Shown: positions 30,372-37,801 of the stretch, one piece after another | How positions within the stretch are numbered: position 1 is the stretch's first letter | How the letters are laid out: the number at the start of each line of letters is the position of its first letter | Source: a virus | IMG/VR virus record: IMGVR_UViG_3300034107_000516 | Coordinates: 1-38,664 of that record | Reading direction: 5' to 3' (one strand) | DNA: 38,664 bases | Notes under the pieces: model-generated | Database searches by the model: none | The model's input: only the letters and a program-made list of their open reading frames with translations | Told to the model about the DNA's origin: nothing | Program-made: the position numbers and the translations under genes

Positions 30372-30412
30372 ATGCAAGTTTTTTGCATTTGTTTTACGCA
30401 AACTATTTGCGT
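30372..30412. promoter_or_regulatory. two matched 17-bp dyads upstream of the plus operon
   Basis: ATGCAA-N5-TTGCAT (30372-30388) and ACGCAA-N5-TTGCGT (30396-30412) have identical geometry A(T/C)GCAA-N5-TTGC(A/G)T, with starts 24 bp apart. They end one base before the ATG at 30414. Likely binding sites for a dimeric regulator of the rightward operon. Confidence 0.75.
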
Positions 30413-30502
30413 TATGGCCGGTTCTCGCCACTTTGACGCATCGACACCGACCACCCAGTTTTTCAGGTAGCCGCGCCCGAGTACGTCGAGGCGCCCGAGG
30501 AC

Positions 30503-30937
30503 GTGCTCGCCGAGCGCATCGTCCGGCGGTGGCGGCAACATGCGGATCTGAGCCGAGCGCAGGCCATCGACATCGTAAAGGCGGAGTACGTGCGTTTTCA
30601 GATCGAACGGGAGGCTCGTGACCTCGACCATTACAGCTACGCTAAGGGGATCTCGGCAGTGCTGGCCTACATCGCCGACTCGGCAACCCCGATGGTCGAG
30701 CTGGATGCGGTCGCGTATTGCTACGGGCTGATTGGCCGTGCGGAAGAGTCGATGGACCAGATCGCCAAGCGCCACCGGATCAGCAAACAGGCATTTTCTA
30801 AAAAGGTCGAGAAGACGCTGGAGAGCTTCCATCTCAAACCCAAGCACGGGATGCGGCCACAACCGCAAAGGAAGATTTACGAATCGGTTCACCATGCGAA
30901 ATGGGAGCACATCGAACAAGACGCACCCAAACAATGA
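30503..30937 (+). CDS. HTH regulator, possible late activator, with apparent N-terminal frameshift
   Basis: A 144-aa protein from GTG 30503. Residues about 82-108 (ESMDQIAKRHRISKQAFSKK) form a sigma-region-4-like HTH. It precedes the packaging genes, a place where phages often carry a late-transcription activator. Upstream in frame, codons 30437-30502 read as protein (VFQVAAPEYVEAPED) but contain no ATG. An ATG at 30414 in another frame gives MAGSRHFDASTPTTQFF, then a stop. A -1 shift or one missing T in the GTTTTTC run at 30458-30464 would join the two. The true start is therefore uncertain. Confidence 0.6.
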   Translation: MLAERIVRRWRQHADLSRAQAIDIVKAEYVRFQIEREARDLDHYSYAKGISAVLAYIADSATPMVELDAVAYCYGLIGRAEESMDQIAKRHRISKQAFSKKVEKTLESFHLKPKHGMRPQPQRKIYESVHHAKWEHIEQDAPKQ

Positions 30938-31413
30938 CCAGTTACATCACAATTGACCCAGGCGTGAACGGCGGGATCGCGTGGGACACTGCGCAGCTCG
31001 CATCTTGCATGGGCATGCCAGGTAGCGACACCGAGACAGTGGAAGAAATTGAGAGGCTTGCTGAAATGGACGACGTACTTCGCCGGATACGGCCCGGCAT
31101 CAAGTGCATCATCGAGGACGTTCCCAAGTTCGTAGGAAAAGCACTGCCGGGCTCGACCATCTTCCCGCTCGCGTTCAACTGCGGATTGATTCGCGGGATT
31201 GCGGTCTCATTGCGGATGCCGGTTATCCTAGTCAGGCCGCAAGACTGGCAGAAGCACTTTCGACTTGGCACCAAAAAGGACACCAGCGGAACGACCGAAT
31301 GGAAGAACCGCTTAAAGGCGGAGGCGCAACGCAGGTACCCACATCTCAAAGTCACACTTAAAACAGCGGACGCACTTCTGCTCCTAGCCTACGCACAAGA
31401 AAAACAACTTTAA
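30934..31413 (+). CDS. RuvC-like Holliday-junction resolvase / RNase H-fold nuclease
   Basis: A 159-aa protein beginning MTSYITIDPGVNGGIAWD. Acidic metal ligands can be placed at D8 (IDPG), E61 (IIEDVP) and D146 (TADALLLLAYA), the layout of RuvC-type enzymes that cut four-way junctions. No clear fourth ligand is visible. Size matches RuvC. Probable role: resolving branched replication or recombination DNA before packaging by the neighbouring terminase. ATGA overlap with the upstream gene; a longer reading adds only frame-shared residues of that gene. Confidence 0.82.
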   Translation: MTSYITIDPGVNGGIAWDTAQLASCMGMPGSDTETVEEIERLAEMDDVLRRIRPGIKCIIEDVPKFVGKALPGSTIFPLAFNCGLIRGIAVSLRMPVILVRPQDWQKHFRLGTKKDTSGTTEWKNRLKAEAQRRYPHLKVTLKTADALLLLAYAQEKQL

Positions 31414-31418
31414 TCACT

Positions 31419-31619
31419 ATGTTTACACCAATCCAACTAGAACCCAAAAAGAACGTCGCGCGTTTCAAAAACATGCAGGTCGGCGAGGTGCGTGAGTTTG
31501 GCACATACACAAAAGCTCAAGCGGTATCAATGCTGCGCGCTCGCATGAAGAAGCACGTGCACGAGATCTACACGCTCGACACCTCATCGGTCCCATTGAA
31601 ATTCCGCCGCGACGCCTGA
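31419..31619 (+). CDS. unknown small protein
   Basis: A 66-aa basic protein beginning MFTPIQLEPKKNVARFKNMQ and ending PLKFRRDA, with a helix SMLRARMKKHVH. The pattern VGEVREFGTYTKAQA could be a small beta-then-helix DNA- or RNA-binding fold. It sits between the resolvase and a 188-aa unknown gene. No family was recognised. The stop is three bases before the next ATG. Confidence 0.45.
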   Translation: MFTPIQLEPKKNVARFKNMQVGEVREFGTYTKAQAVSMLRARMKKHVHEIYTLDTSSVPLKFRRDA

Positions 31620-31622
31620 GCT

Positions 31623-32189
31623 ATGCAACTAGCATTACCAAACTTTGACACCTTCAGCATAAAGGAGCTGGAGGACTTCGCCGCCGCCGAGCTTTCAATG
31701 ATGCGGGAAGAGGCACAGACGGCATCGACAATCAGCCAGACCGCATTTCAGCGCGCGTGGAAGGTGGGCAAAGCGTGCGTAAAACTCAAGGAAGGAGTAG
31801 ACGAGGACGAATGGGAAGCCTACGCGACCCAGGCAGTGGGAGCCGGGGACTACTATGCGGTGTACCGCTGTATGCGACTGGCTCGAATGTCACCGGACAA
31901 GCCTCCGCTGCAAAAGACAGGGAGTAGCCAGTACAAACAACTCCAGATTGCGATGGGGCTTGAGTCCGCGCCTAAGACGACGCCGCGCAAGACGGACGTG
32001 CTCAAGTTCCAGAACCTGATGGCATCGCTCGGCTGCATCAAGCGGTGGTGGCGTGAGGGGCACGTCATCGAAACGCTCGATGCAGAGATGATCGCCGAGA
32101 TCCTAGAGGACATGCAATTTTTACAAGAAATCTATGAGACACTCCAAAAGCAGATTCCCGAAGCCACCGACACCTCCGCAAGTGGATAG
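31623..32189 (+). CDS. unknown helical protein
   Basis: A 188-aa mostly helical protein with a glutamate-rich start (IKELEDFAAAELSMMREEAQ), a middle containing WKVGKACVKLKEGVDEDEW and GDYYAVYRCMRLARM, and a C-terminal helix (MIAEILEDMQFLQEIYETLQ). The general layout (short helices, a YY or RxxR patch) recalls DUF3102-like phage/plasmid proteins, but this is a weak resemblance. The start ATG follows TGAGCT. Confidence 0.45.
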   Translation: MQLALPNFDTFSIKELEDFAAAELSMMREEAQTASTISQTAFQRAWKVGKACVKLKEGVDEDEWEAYATQAVGAGDYYAVYRCMRLARMSPDKPPLQKTGSSQYKQLQIAMGLESAPKTTPRKTDVLKFQNLMASLGCIKRWWREGHVIETLDAEMIAEILEDMQFLQEIYETLQKQIPEATDTSASG

Positions 32190-32196
32190 AGAGATC

Positions 32197-32391
32197 ATGC
32201 TGGGAGAGGTGCCGAAGCGCATTCAGCAAACCATGGACGTGTCACGGGAAACGGTCGCTGATTCGCAAGAGCGGCTCGGCGACACCGGTGTGCTGCTGCG
32301 TGAGTGGATCGAATGGTGCGAGAGCACTGGTCGCGCGGCACACGCTGCGGATCTGATCGAGCGAAGCCGTGCGGAGATGCGCAATCAATAA
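32197..32391 (+). CDS. small unknown protein upstream of terminase
   Basis: A 64-aa protein MLGEVPKRIQQTMDVSRETV followed by two helices with WIEWCESTGRAAHAAD. The frame is open to an earlier ATG at 32134 (85 aa), which would overlap the previous gene by 56 bases; the ATG at 32197, seven bases after that stop, gives a shorter protein without the overlap. It is helix-rich and may act with terminase. No family was recognised. Confidence 0.45.
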   Translation: MLGEVPKRIQQTMDVSRETVADSQERLGDTGVLLREWIEWCESTGRAAHAADLIERSRAEMRNQ

Positions 32392-32395
32392 CAGC

Positions 32396-33100
32396 ATGGA
32401 TGCAATCACCGCCGAGGACACCCAGAAAAAGCTTCAAGACCTGCTCGCGCGGGTCGCTGCCGGCCATCCATTGTCTTATGCGGAAAGCGAGTTCCTGAAG
32501 GGGCGCACCATTCAGCCGAAATATCAAACGCTTGGCGATGTCGCTGCCTTCTTCTCGATCTCAACACCGGGATTGAGACGATGGGAAGAGAAGTATCCCG
32601 AGGCTTTTGCAAAAGGGCCGAACGGCTACGATCTCGAAAAGATCAAAACCGCAAGGCAGCAGTTCTTGGCCAGCGGCAAGTATACGCGGCTAAACGACGG
32701 AGACACGATAAATGTCGAAGGAGTGCAAGATGTTGCATCGCTTAAGGCGCGCAAGATTCATCTGGAATGTCAGAAGCTCGCCACTCAGATCGAGATTCTA
32801 CAGTCGAAATACGTGTCCGTTGATGAGGTTCTGGCGCAGGTCCGGGCGGTGATGTATGCGATCAAGGAGAAGATCAAACGCGTCCCTCCTGAAATGGCTT
32901 ACGAGGTGAGCGGAGTTTCACCGGCGGAAGCGGAAGAGCGCCTGTTTGCCTGCATCGACAAAATCCTGCGGGAGATGGAGCACGAAGATTACGTCAAGAT
33001 CGAGGAGCAGTTAAAGGCGAAGAAGGTGGATGTTGAAATGATGGAAGTCGAGATCGCGCCGGCTGAGCCAGTGAAACGAGGGAGACCGCGCAAGAGCTAA
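32396..33100 (+). CDS. terminase small subunit
   Basis: A 234-aa protein. N-terminal winged-helix/HTH region (residues about 35-70, YQTLGDVAAFFSISTPGLRR), a charged helical middle (QVRAVMYAIKEKIKRVPPEM) and a C-terminal acidic then basic tail (VKRGRPRKS). This organisation matches Nu1-type small terminase subunits that recognise packaging sites on the phage DNA. It immediately precedes the large subunit (TAATG). A start 27 bases upstream overlaps the previous gene and is less likely. Confidence 0.8.
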   Translation: MDAITAEDTQKKLQDLLARVAAGHPLSYAESEFLKGRTIQPKYQTLGDVAAFFSISTPGLRRWEEKYPEAFAKGPNGYDLEKIKTARQQFLASGKYTRLNDGDTINVEGVQDVASLKARKIHLECQKLATQIEILQSKYVSVDEVLAQVRAVMYAIKEKIKRVPPEMAYEVSGVSPAEAEERLFACIDKILREMEHEDYVKIEEQLKAKKVDVEMMEVEIAPAEPVKRGRPRKS

Positions 33101-34908
33101 TGGCATTCTCGATTTACTCACTGATGGCGGAGGTTTGGCGGCCAACGCCGAAGCTACCGGTGGACGAGTGGCTGCGCACGCACGTGCGGTTCGAGCGCGG
33201 GCCGATTCTCGGGTCGTTTGACGTGCGAAACTCGCCATGGATTAAAGCGCCGCTTGAAGAGCTGCGGAATCACGAGACCCGCGAAATCATCTGCGCGTGC
33301 TCGGTGCAGAGCGCTAAGACCGCGCTGGCTGAGGGCGCCATGTTGTACCTAATCGCCGAGGAAGGCGGCGACATGTGTTTGTATTTACAGACCGACGAGC
33401 ACGCGGACGAATTTCTAGACACCCGGTTCAAGCATCGCATTCTGGACTGTAAGCCGGTCAGAGCAATGCTCAACAAGGGAGACAAGAGCATTCAAAAGCG
33501 AACGGTGGCATTTGCTCACATGACCCAGTATGTGATGGGTGCCAGCAACATCCACAACCTCCAGTCCAAGGCTGCGCGCTACGTCATCGGAGACGAAGCC
33601 GCCTACTGGACGCACGGCCACATCGACGAGTCACGCAAACGGACAACCTCGTTTGACGCGCGCAACTCCAAGCGCATCTACGTATCGACGCCGATGAACA
33701 ACAGCGGTGAGTTCTACGAGAGCTTTACCGCCGGCTCATGCAGCGAGTGGCACGTCGCTTGTCCTGCCTGCGGCGAAAAGTGGCCGATGGTGTTGGGTCA
33801 ACTCAAATGGGACGGCGAAGGCGCCAAGCTCGCGGACGGCAAGTACGACCTCGCGCGCATCAAAAACACGGTGCGTTACGAGTGTCCCTCGTGTAAAGTC
33901 CACCTAAAGGACGAGCCGCAAGTCCGCCGACAGATTGCGAACAGCGGGTTCTATCAGAATCAGAACTCGGCGCCTGACCCGCGCGTTAAATCATACCACT
34001 GGAACGCGCTGACCGTGCCATGGGTCGCATGGGACACTATCGCCAGCGAGTTTCTCAAGGCCGAACACGCGCGGAAGCTGGGTGATTACTCGCCGTTGGC
34101 GGAGTTTGTGCGCAAACGACTCGGCGAGTTCTGGGACATGCGCGAATTTCAGAGCGAAGAGGTCAATTTGTCGGGCGGATTCGCGATGGAGGAGCCGTGG
34201 GACCAAGAGTTCAGGCGTTACATGACGGTGGACGTGCAGCGCGACTATTTCCGCGTCATCGTGCGGTTGTGGGCACAAAACGGCGAATCTAGGCTCTTTT
34301 ATGCTGGTGAGCTGCATACTTGGGCGCAACTGGCCGACCTACAGAAAAGATTGGAGATCACCGACAGGCGCGTGTTCGTCGATTGCGGGTTTGAACGGTA
34401 TCAAGGGGAGGTTTACCGGCAATGCGCGGCCAATAATTGGATTGCGCTCAAGGGAGACAAGGCGCAGTTCTTCACGTGGACGCTGCTAGACAAGCGGACA
34501 GGCCGGAGCCGGTCGGTCAAACGACCTTATTCGCAGATTCAGCACGTTGATTCCGGTGTAGGGCTTGCTCGATCCAAGATGCGCAACGCTCGACAGGCCG
34601 ACTTGTGCGACCGTATCGTGTGGTCAAGCGACTACATCAAGCTGGTGTTGCATCGGCTGCGCGCAGGCCAGGGCGCATCGTGGCAGATCGCGCACAATGC
34701 CCCCAAATGGTACTTTAAGGAGATCCAGAACGAGGTCTTTGTCACCGAGAAGGACAAACGGACTGGCAAGAACAAGACTTTTTTCAAAAAGCTAGGCGAG
34801 AACCACTCTTTCGATGCGGAGGCAATGCAGGTCTTAGCCGCTTGCATCGAAAAAATCATCGGTCAGGCCGAAATCATCACAAACGACGTGGAGGCTGTCA
34901 ACGCTTGA
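33100..34908 (+). CDS. terminase large subunit, GpA-type
   Basis: A 602-aa motor-nuclease. Adenine/Walker A-like SVQSAKT (68-74), Walker B RYVIGDEAAY (160-169), coupling STP (196-198), a zinc-finger-like pair CPAC (221-224) and CPSC (about 265), then the nuclease domain with acidic residues in MTVDVQRDYF, VFVDCGFE and HSFDAEAMQ. This is the lambda GpA-type architecture, with ATP-driven DNA translocation and cutting of concatemers. The stop lies within a short inverted repeat (CTGTCAA-CGC-TTGACAG, 34895-34911). Confidence 0.93.
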   Translation: MAFSIYSLMAEVWRPTPKLPVDEWLRTHVRFERGPILGSFDVRNSPWIKAPLEELRNHETREIICACSVQSAKTALAEGAMLYLIAEEGGDMCLYLQTDEHADEFLDTRFKHRILDCKPVRAMLNKGDKSIQKRTVAFAHMTQYVMGASNIHNLQSKAARYVIGDEAAYWTHGHIDESRKRTTSFDARNSKRIYVSTPMNNSGEFYESFTAGSCSEWHVACPACGEKWPMVLGQLKWDGEGAKLADGKYDLARIKNTVRYECPSCKVHLKDEPQVRRQIANSGFYQNQNSAPDPRVKSYHWNALTVPWVAWDTIASEFLKAEHARKLGDYSPLAEFVRKRLGEFWDMREFQSEEVNLSGGFAMEEPWDQEFRRYMTVDVQRDYFRVIVRLWAQNGESRLFYAGELHTWAQLADLQKRLEITDRRVFVDCGFERYQGEVYRQCAANNWIALKGDKAQFFTWTLLDKRTGRSRSVKRPYSQIQHVDSGVGLARSKMRNARQADLCDRIVWSSDYIKLVLHRLRAGQGASWQIAHNAPKWYFKEIQNEVFVTEKDKRTGKNKTFFKKLGENHSFDAEAMQVLAACIEKIIGQAEIITNDVEAVNA

Positions 34909-34924
34909 CAGGCTAAGTGACTTT

Positions 34925-35200
34925 ATGGGCGGACCTTCGATTTTACGTTACGCGTCGCTGCAATATTGCGAAACGCTTTACGATCAGTGCTTATCGGCGC
35001 TGACCGAAGGACAAGGCACCATCGTGATTAGCACATCGGGCGGCGGCGAGTCTGAGACCCGCGCATCTGGATCGGACGGCGGCATTCCCGTCATGGCTTT
35101 GATGCGGGCTGTAATGCGGAGAATGCACCAGCTCGACCCAGTCAAGTACCCGCTCATCTCCAACCGCCTCAAACCTGACTTTTCAACCTTTCCGCTATGA
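34925..35200 (+). CDS. small protein at the gpW-like position
   Basis: A 91-aa protein with an N-terminal helix (RYASLQYCETLYDQCLSA), a Gly/Ser-rich segment (ISTSGGGESETRASGSDGG), and a C-terminal helix (MALMRAVMRRMHQLDPVKY). It lies between terminase and portal, where lambda has the head-tail joining protein W, but it lacks clear homology and is longer. TTGACA is 20 nt upstream of the ATG. The stop overlaps the portal start by ATGA. Confidence 0.5.
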   Translation: MGGPSILRYASLQYCETLYDQCLSALTEGQGTIVISTSGGGESETRASGSDGGIPVMALMRAVMRRMHQLDPVKYPLISNRLKPDFSTFPL

Positions 35201-36855
35201 GTTTTATCGAGCAAACTATCAGGTTTTTCAGTCCGGCAACCGCTTTGCAACGCCAGCGCGCGAAAGCGCAGCTTGAGGCGGGCGATAAAGTTGGCTACTG
35301 GCGCGTCGGGGCGCAGTCATCGACCAATCGTCGGGCGAGCGGACAAACGCTGGATCAACCAGATTCCAGCCGCAACCACACCGACCGGGTGACGCTGATC
35401 AGGGAGGCGCGGTGGCTGGAAGAGAACAGCAGTGTGGTGAAGTCGATCCTGCGCAAATACCGCACCTTTTCAGTGGGCCGATTGCAGTACGTGCCGCGCA
35501 CCAGCTCCGAAGAGGCAAATAAAGCGATCACGGCCTACGTCGAGCGATGGATGGCGAGCTGCGATCTGACCCGTCGCCATCACTTTCGGGTGCTGGCCGG
35601 GCTGGGCGTTACCAGCATGAAGCGTGACGGCGACATTGGCTACATCGTGAGCGAAGTGCCAATGACGCCGCTGGACGAGATGTTGAAGATCAGTCCGATC
35701 CGGCTACAGGCCATCGAGGCTGACCGCATCGGCTCGATTCCTAACCGCAACGGGACGGACACCAAACCATTTAAGCCGCTCAAAAGGGGCGAGCAGGACT
35801 TTTCCGGCGTTGTTATCGACGCGATGGGCAGGCCGATTCGTTACCGGATCTACAATCGCAGCACGACCGGCGAAAGCATGATGCCAGCTTTAGAGGTGCC
35901 AGCGCAGGAGTTCTTGCACTTGTTCGACCCCACCCGGTTAGACTCTTATCGGGGCTTTTCGGCGTTCGATGCTGCAATCACCGACATCAAAGATCTTCAG
36001 GAGATCCTCGCGTGCGAAAAGATTTCCGTGAAGTACCTTTCATCAATCAGCGGCGTCATTAACAATGCGGATGGCAGCGCGGATCAAGATGTATCGCTGG
36101 ACACGACGCACAGCGATTACATGAGCGATGCGGATCGCATGAAAAAGGTTGAGCCGGGCGCCATCCAATACCTTGCAGAGGGTGAATCGTTCAACCCCGT
36201 TGATTTCAACCGCCCGTCGCCGACCTTTAACGGGTTCTTGGACACGCTTGTCCGCTCGACCGGGCTGACTGTCGGGCTGCCGTTCGGCTTCATCTATTCT
36301 TGGGCGGGACAAGGGACAGCGGTAAGAATGGAAGCGGCACAGGCTGCGAGGGAGTTTGAGATGACTCAGCTAACGTTGGAAGAGAAGTTCCTTTATCCGA
36401 TCGTGATGCGCGTCATCGCTCGCGGCATCCAGCTTGGGCACTTGCCAGCCGTGGCTGACTTTGATGCGGGCGAATGGCGCTTCCCTGCAAAGGTCACAGC
36501 CGACATCGGGCGCGAATCAAAGGCGCTCATCGACGAGACCATGGCCGGGATTATCAGCAAAACGCAGATCGCGGCGGATCGCGGTGAAGATCGCAACATC
36601 ATTCGCAGCCTGCTGCGCGCGGAGGCCATGGAGCTGGTCGAAGACGCCAAGATGGTGCAGGCCGCGTCTGACGGTGTGCTGGATCTGCCAACCGCCATCT
36701 ACATGCTGGAGCGGCGGGCTCCGAACGCGCCGGCTATCCCGGCGCCAGTGGCTGCACCTGCGGAGGACGTGCCAGAGATTGAGGACGAAGAATCACCAGA
36801 GGACGAAGCCGAGGACATTGCTGAGGACGAGGCAGAGGCTGGCAGCACTGATTGA
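35197..36855 (+). CDS. portal protein, lambda type
   Basis: A 552-aa protein. The N-terminal clip/stem begins MSFIEQTIRFFSPATALQRQ and contains SSVVKSILRKYRTFSVGRLQ, then a wing/stem region and a long C-terminal crown ending in an acidic tail (EDEESPEDEAEDIAEDEAEA). It resembles lambda GpB-type portals, which form the 12-mer ring at the capsid vertex through which DNA is pumped. Order after terminase fits. TGA is part of a TTGACA before the protease gene. No cleavage site was assigned. Confidence 0.87.
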   Translation: MSFIEQTIRFFSPATALQRQRAKAQLEAGDKVGYWRVGAQSSTNRRASGQTLDQPDSSRNHTDRVTLIREARWLEENSSVVKSILRKYRTFSVGRLQYVPRTSSEEANKAITAYVERWMASCDLTRRHHFRVLAGLGVTSMKRDGDIGYIVSEVPMTPLDEMLKISPIRLQAIEADRIGSIPNRNGTDTKPFKPLKRGEQDFSGVVIDAMGRPIRYRIYNRSTTGESMMPALEVPAQEFLHLFDPTRLDSYRGFSAFDAAITDIKDLQEILACEKISVKYLSSISGVINNADGSADQDVSLDTTHSDYMSDADRMKKVEPGAIQYLAEGESFNPVDFNRPSPTFNGFLDTLVRSTGLTVGLPFGFIYSWAGQGTAVRMEAAQAAREFEMTQLTLEEKFLYPIVMRVIARGIQLGHLPAVADFDAGEWRFPAKVTADIGRESKALIDETMAGIISKTQIAADRGEDRNIIRSLLRAEAMELVEDAKMVQAASDGVLDLPTAIYMLERRAPNAPAIPAPVAAPAEDVPEIEDEESPEDEAEDIAEDEAEAGSTD

Positions 36856-36871
36856 CATAGGTGCGGCCAGT

Positions 36872-37783
36872 ATGCCAGTCACCGAAGAGATTCAGACATT
36901 CGCCGCGTTTCAGGGCAAGGTTTCAGGAAACACCATCATGGGTGTTTCGCTGATTCAGGAAGGGCCGGCGCTGGGCCATGGCGTTTATGTGGACAAGCGT
37001 TCATTGAACAAGTTTAAGTCGCTGGCCATCGAAAAAGGCCGGGTGAAGGCAAAGCTTAATCACTTCTCCAGTGTCGAGGACACGGTTGGCTATTATGAGA
37101 ATTTCCGGGTGAGCAAAGGCAAGCTGCTTGCCGATCTGACTTTGTTCGACGCTCACAGCGGAAAGGAGATGTTGCTGGAGATGATCAATGAAATTCCATC
37201 CGCTTTTGGCGTCTCCTTGATGTTTGCAGCGGATGCGCCAGAGTTGGACAAGGAAAGCGGAAACTACATGACCCGCCCACGCGGTTTATACTCGGCAGAT
37301 TTTGTGGACACACCCGCAGCCAATGCTGACGGCGTGTTCTCGGCTGATCAGATTGACAGCGAAGAAAATGATATGCCTACCGATTCAGTGGCGCCTGCGC
37401 CGGAACCTCAAGTCGATTTTTCCGCCATTATCGCGGAACAGTTTGCCGCGTTTACTGCTAAGTTCGATGCGGTGGCTACGCAATTCGCCGAAGACAATGC
37501 CAAGGTCTTGGCTGAATGCGAACAACTCAAGGCCGACCTGAAAGCGTTGCAATCCGGCAACAGCGACATCGAGTTGCAAGCTCGCCTCGCCGCCGCCGCT
37601 CCCGCTCCTGCTGCTTTTGCCGCTCCTATCAACGAGCCAGAAGTCAAAGTTCCAGCGATCTCCTACCACGAAGCCAAGAATCAAGCCATCGGAACGGCCA
37701 CCGGCCTTGATCGACTGAAAGCGGTTCGTGCGTTCACCGAAAAATTCCCAACCGAGGCCGCATACGTCTCGGCCAACTCATAA
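36872..37783 (+). CDS. prohead protease fused to a scaffold domain
   Basis: A 303-aa protein. The N-terminal region (1-165) resembles head-maturation proteases of the S78/assemblin type: candidate H64 (KLNHFSS) and S115 (SAFGVSLMF) would serve as catalytic residues. Residues 170-235 form a proline/alanine spacer followed by a coiled coil (EDNAKVLAECEQLKADLKAL), a scaffold-like tail. An internal ATG at 37373 would produce a scaffold-only protein, as lambda Nu3 lies within C. TTGACA sits exactly 20 nt before both starts (36852 and 37353). Confidence 0.82.
   Translation: MPVTEEIQTFAAFQGKVSGNTIMGVSLIQEGPALGHGVYVDKRSLNKFKSLAIEKGRVKAKLNHFSSVEDTVGYYENFRVSKGKLLADLTLFDAHSGKEMLLEMINEIPSAFGVSLMFAADAPELDKESGNYMTRPRGLYSADFVDTPAANADGVFSADQIDSEENDMPTDSVAPAPEPQVDFSAIIAEQFAAFTAKFDAVATQFAEDNAKVLAECEQLKADLKALQSGNSDIELQARLAAAAPAPAAFAAPINEPEVKVPAISYHEAKNQAIGTATGLDRLKAVRAFTEKFPTEAAYVSANS
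37373..37783 (+). CDS. scaffold protein from internal start within the protease gene (predicted)
   Basis: In-frame ATG at 37373, codon 168 of the protease gene, would produce a 136-aa protein starting MPTDSVAPAPEPQVD and containing the coiled coil. TTGACA at 37353-37358 is 20 nt upstream, the same distance as for several true starts. This mirrors lambda C/Nu3 nesting. No direct proof of use. Confidence 0.6.
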   Translation: MPTDSVAPAPEPQVDFSAIIAEQFAAFTAKFDAVATQFAEDNAKVLAECEQLKADLKALQSGNSDIELQARLAAAAPAPAAFAAPINEPEVKVPAISYHEAKNQAIGTATGLDRLKAVRAFTEKFPTEAAYVSANS

Positions 37784-37801
37784 CAACTTTCTTCTAAGAC
37801 C

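Larger units (their letters stand above)
29989..30413. other. AT-rich control region between minus and plus operons
   Basis: This 425-base stretch has no credible gene. Besides the repressor promoter it holds a very AT-rich block (about 30170-30240), then TGTTCA repeats (30241-30330) and two matched dyads (30372-30412) next to the first plus gene. It may combine an operator region and a replication origin. The ORF on minus at 30022-30360 is low-complexity and looks non-coding. Confidence 0.65.

Noticed and set aside
30317-30934. 205-aa ORF on the minus strand
   Set aside because: Antisense to the HTH regulator gene on plus, which has a clear HTH motif and correct neighbours.
36434-36871. Upstream extension of the protease gene
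   Set aside because: It overlaps the portal gene in another frame and reads as a shadow; the ATG at 36872 follows the portal stop.
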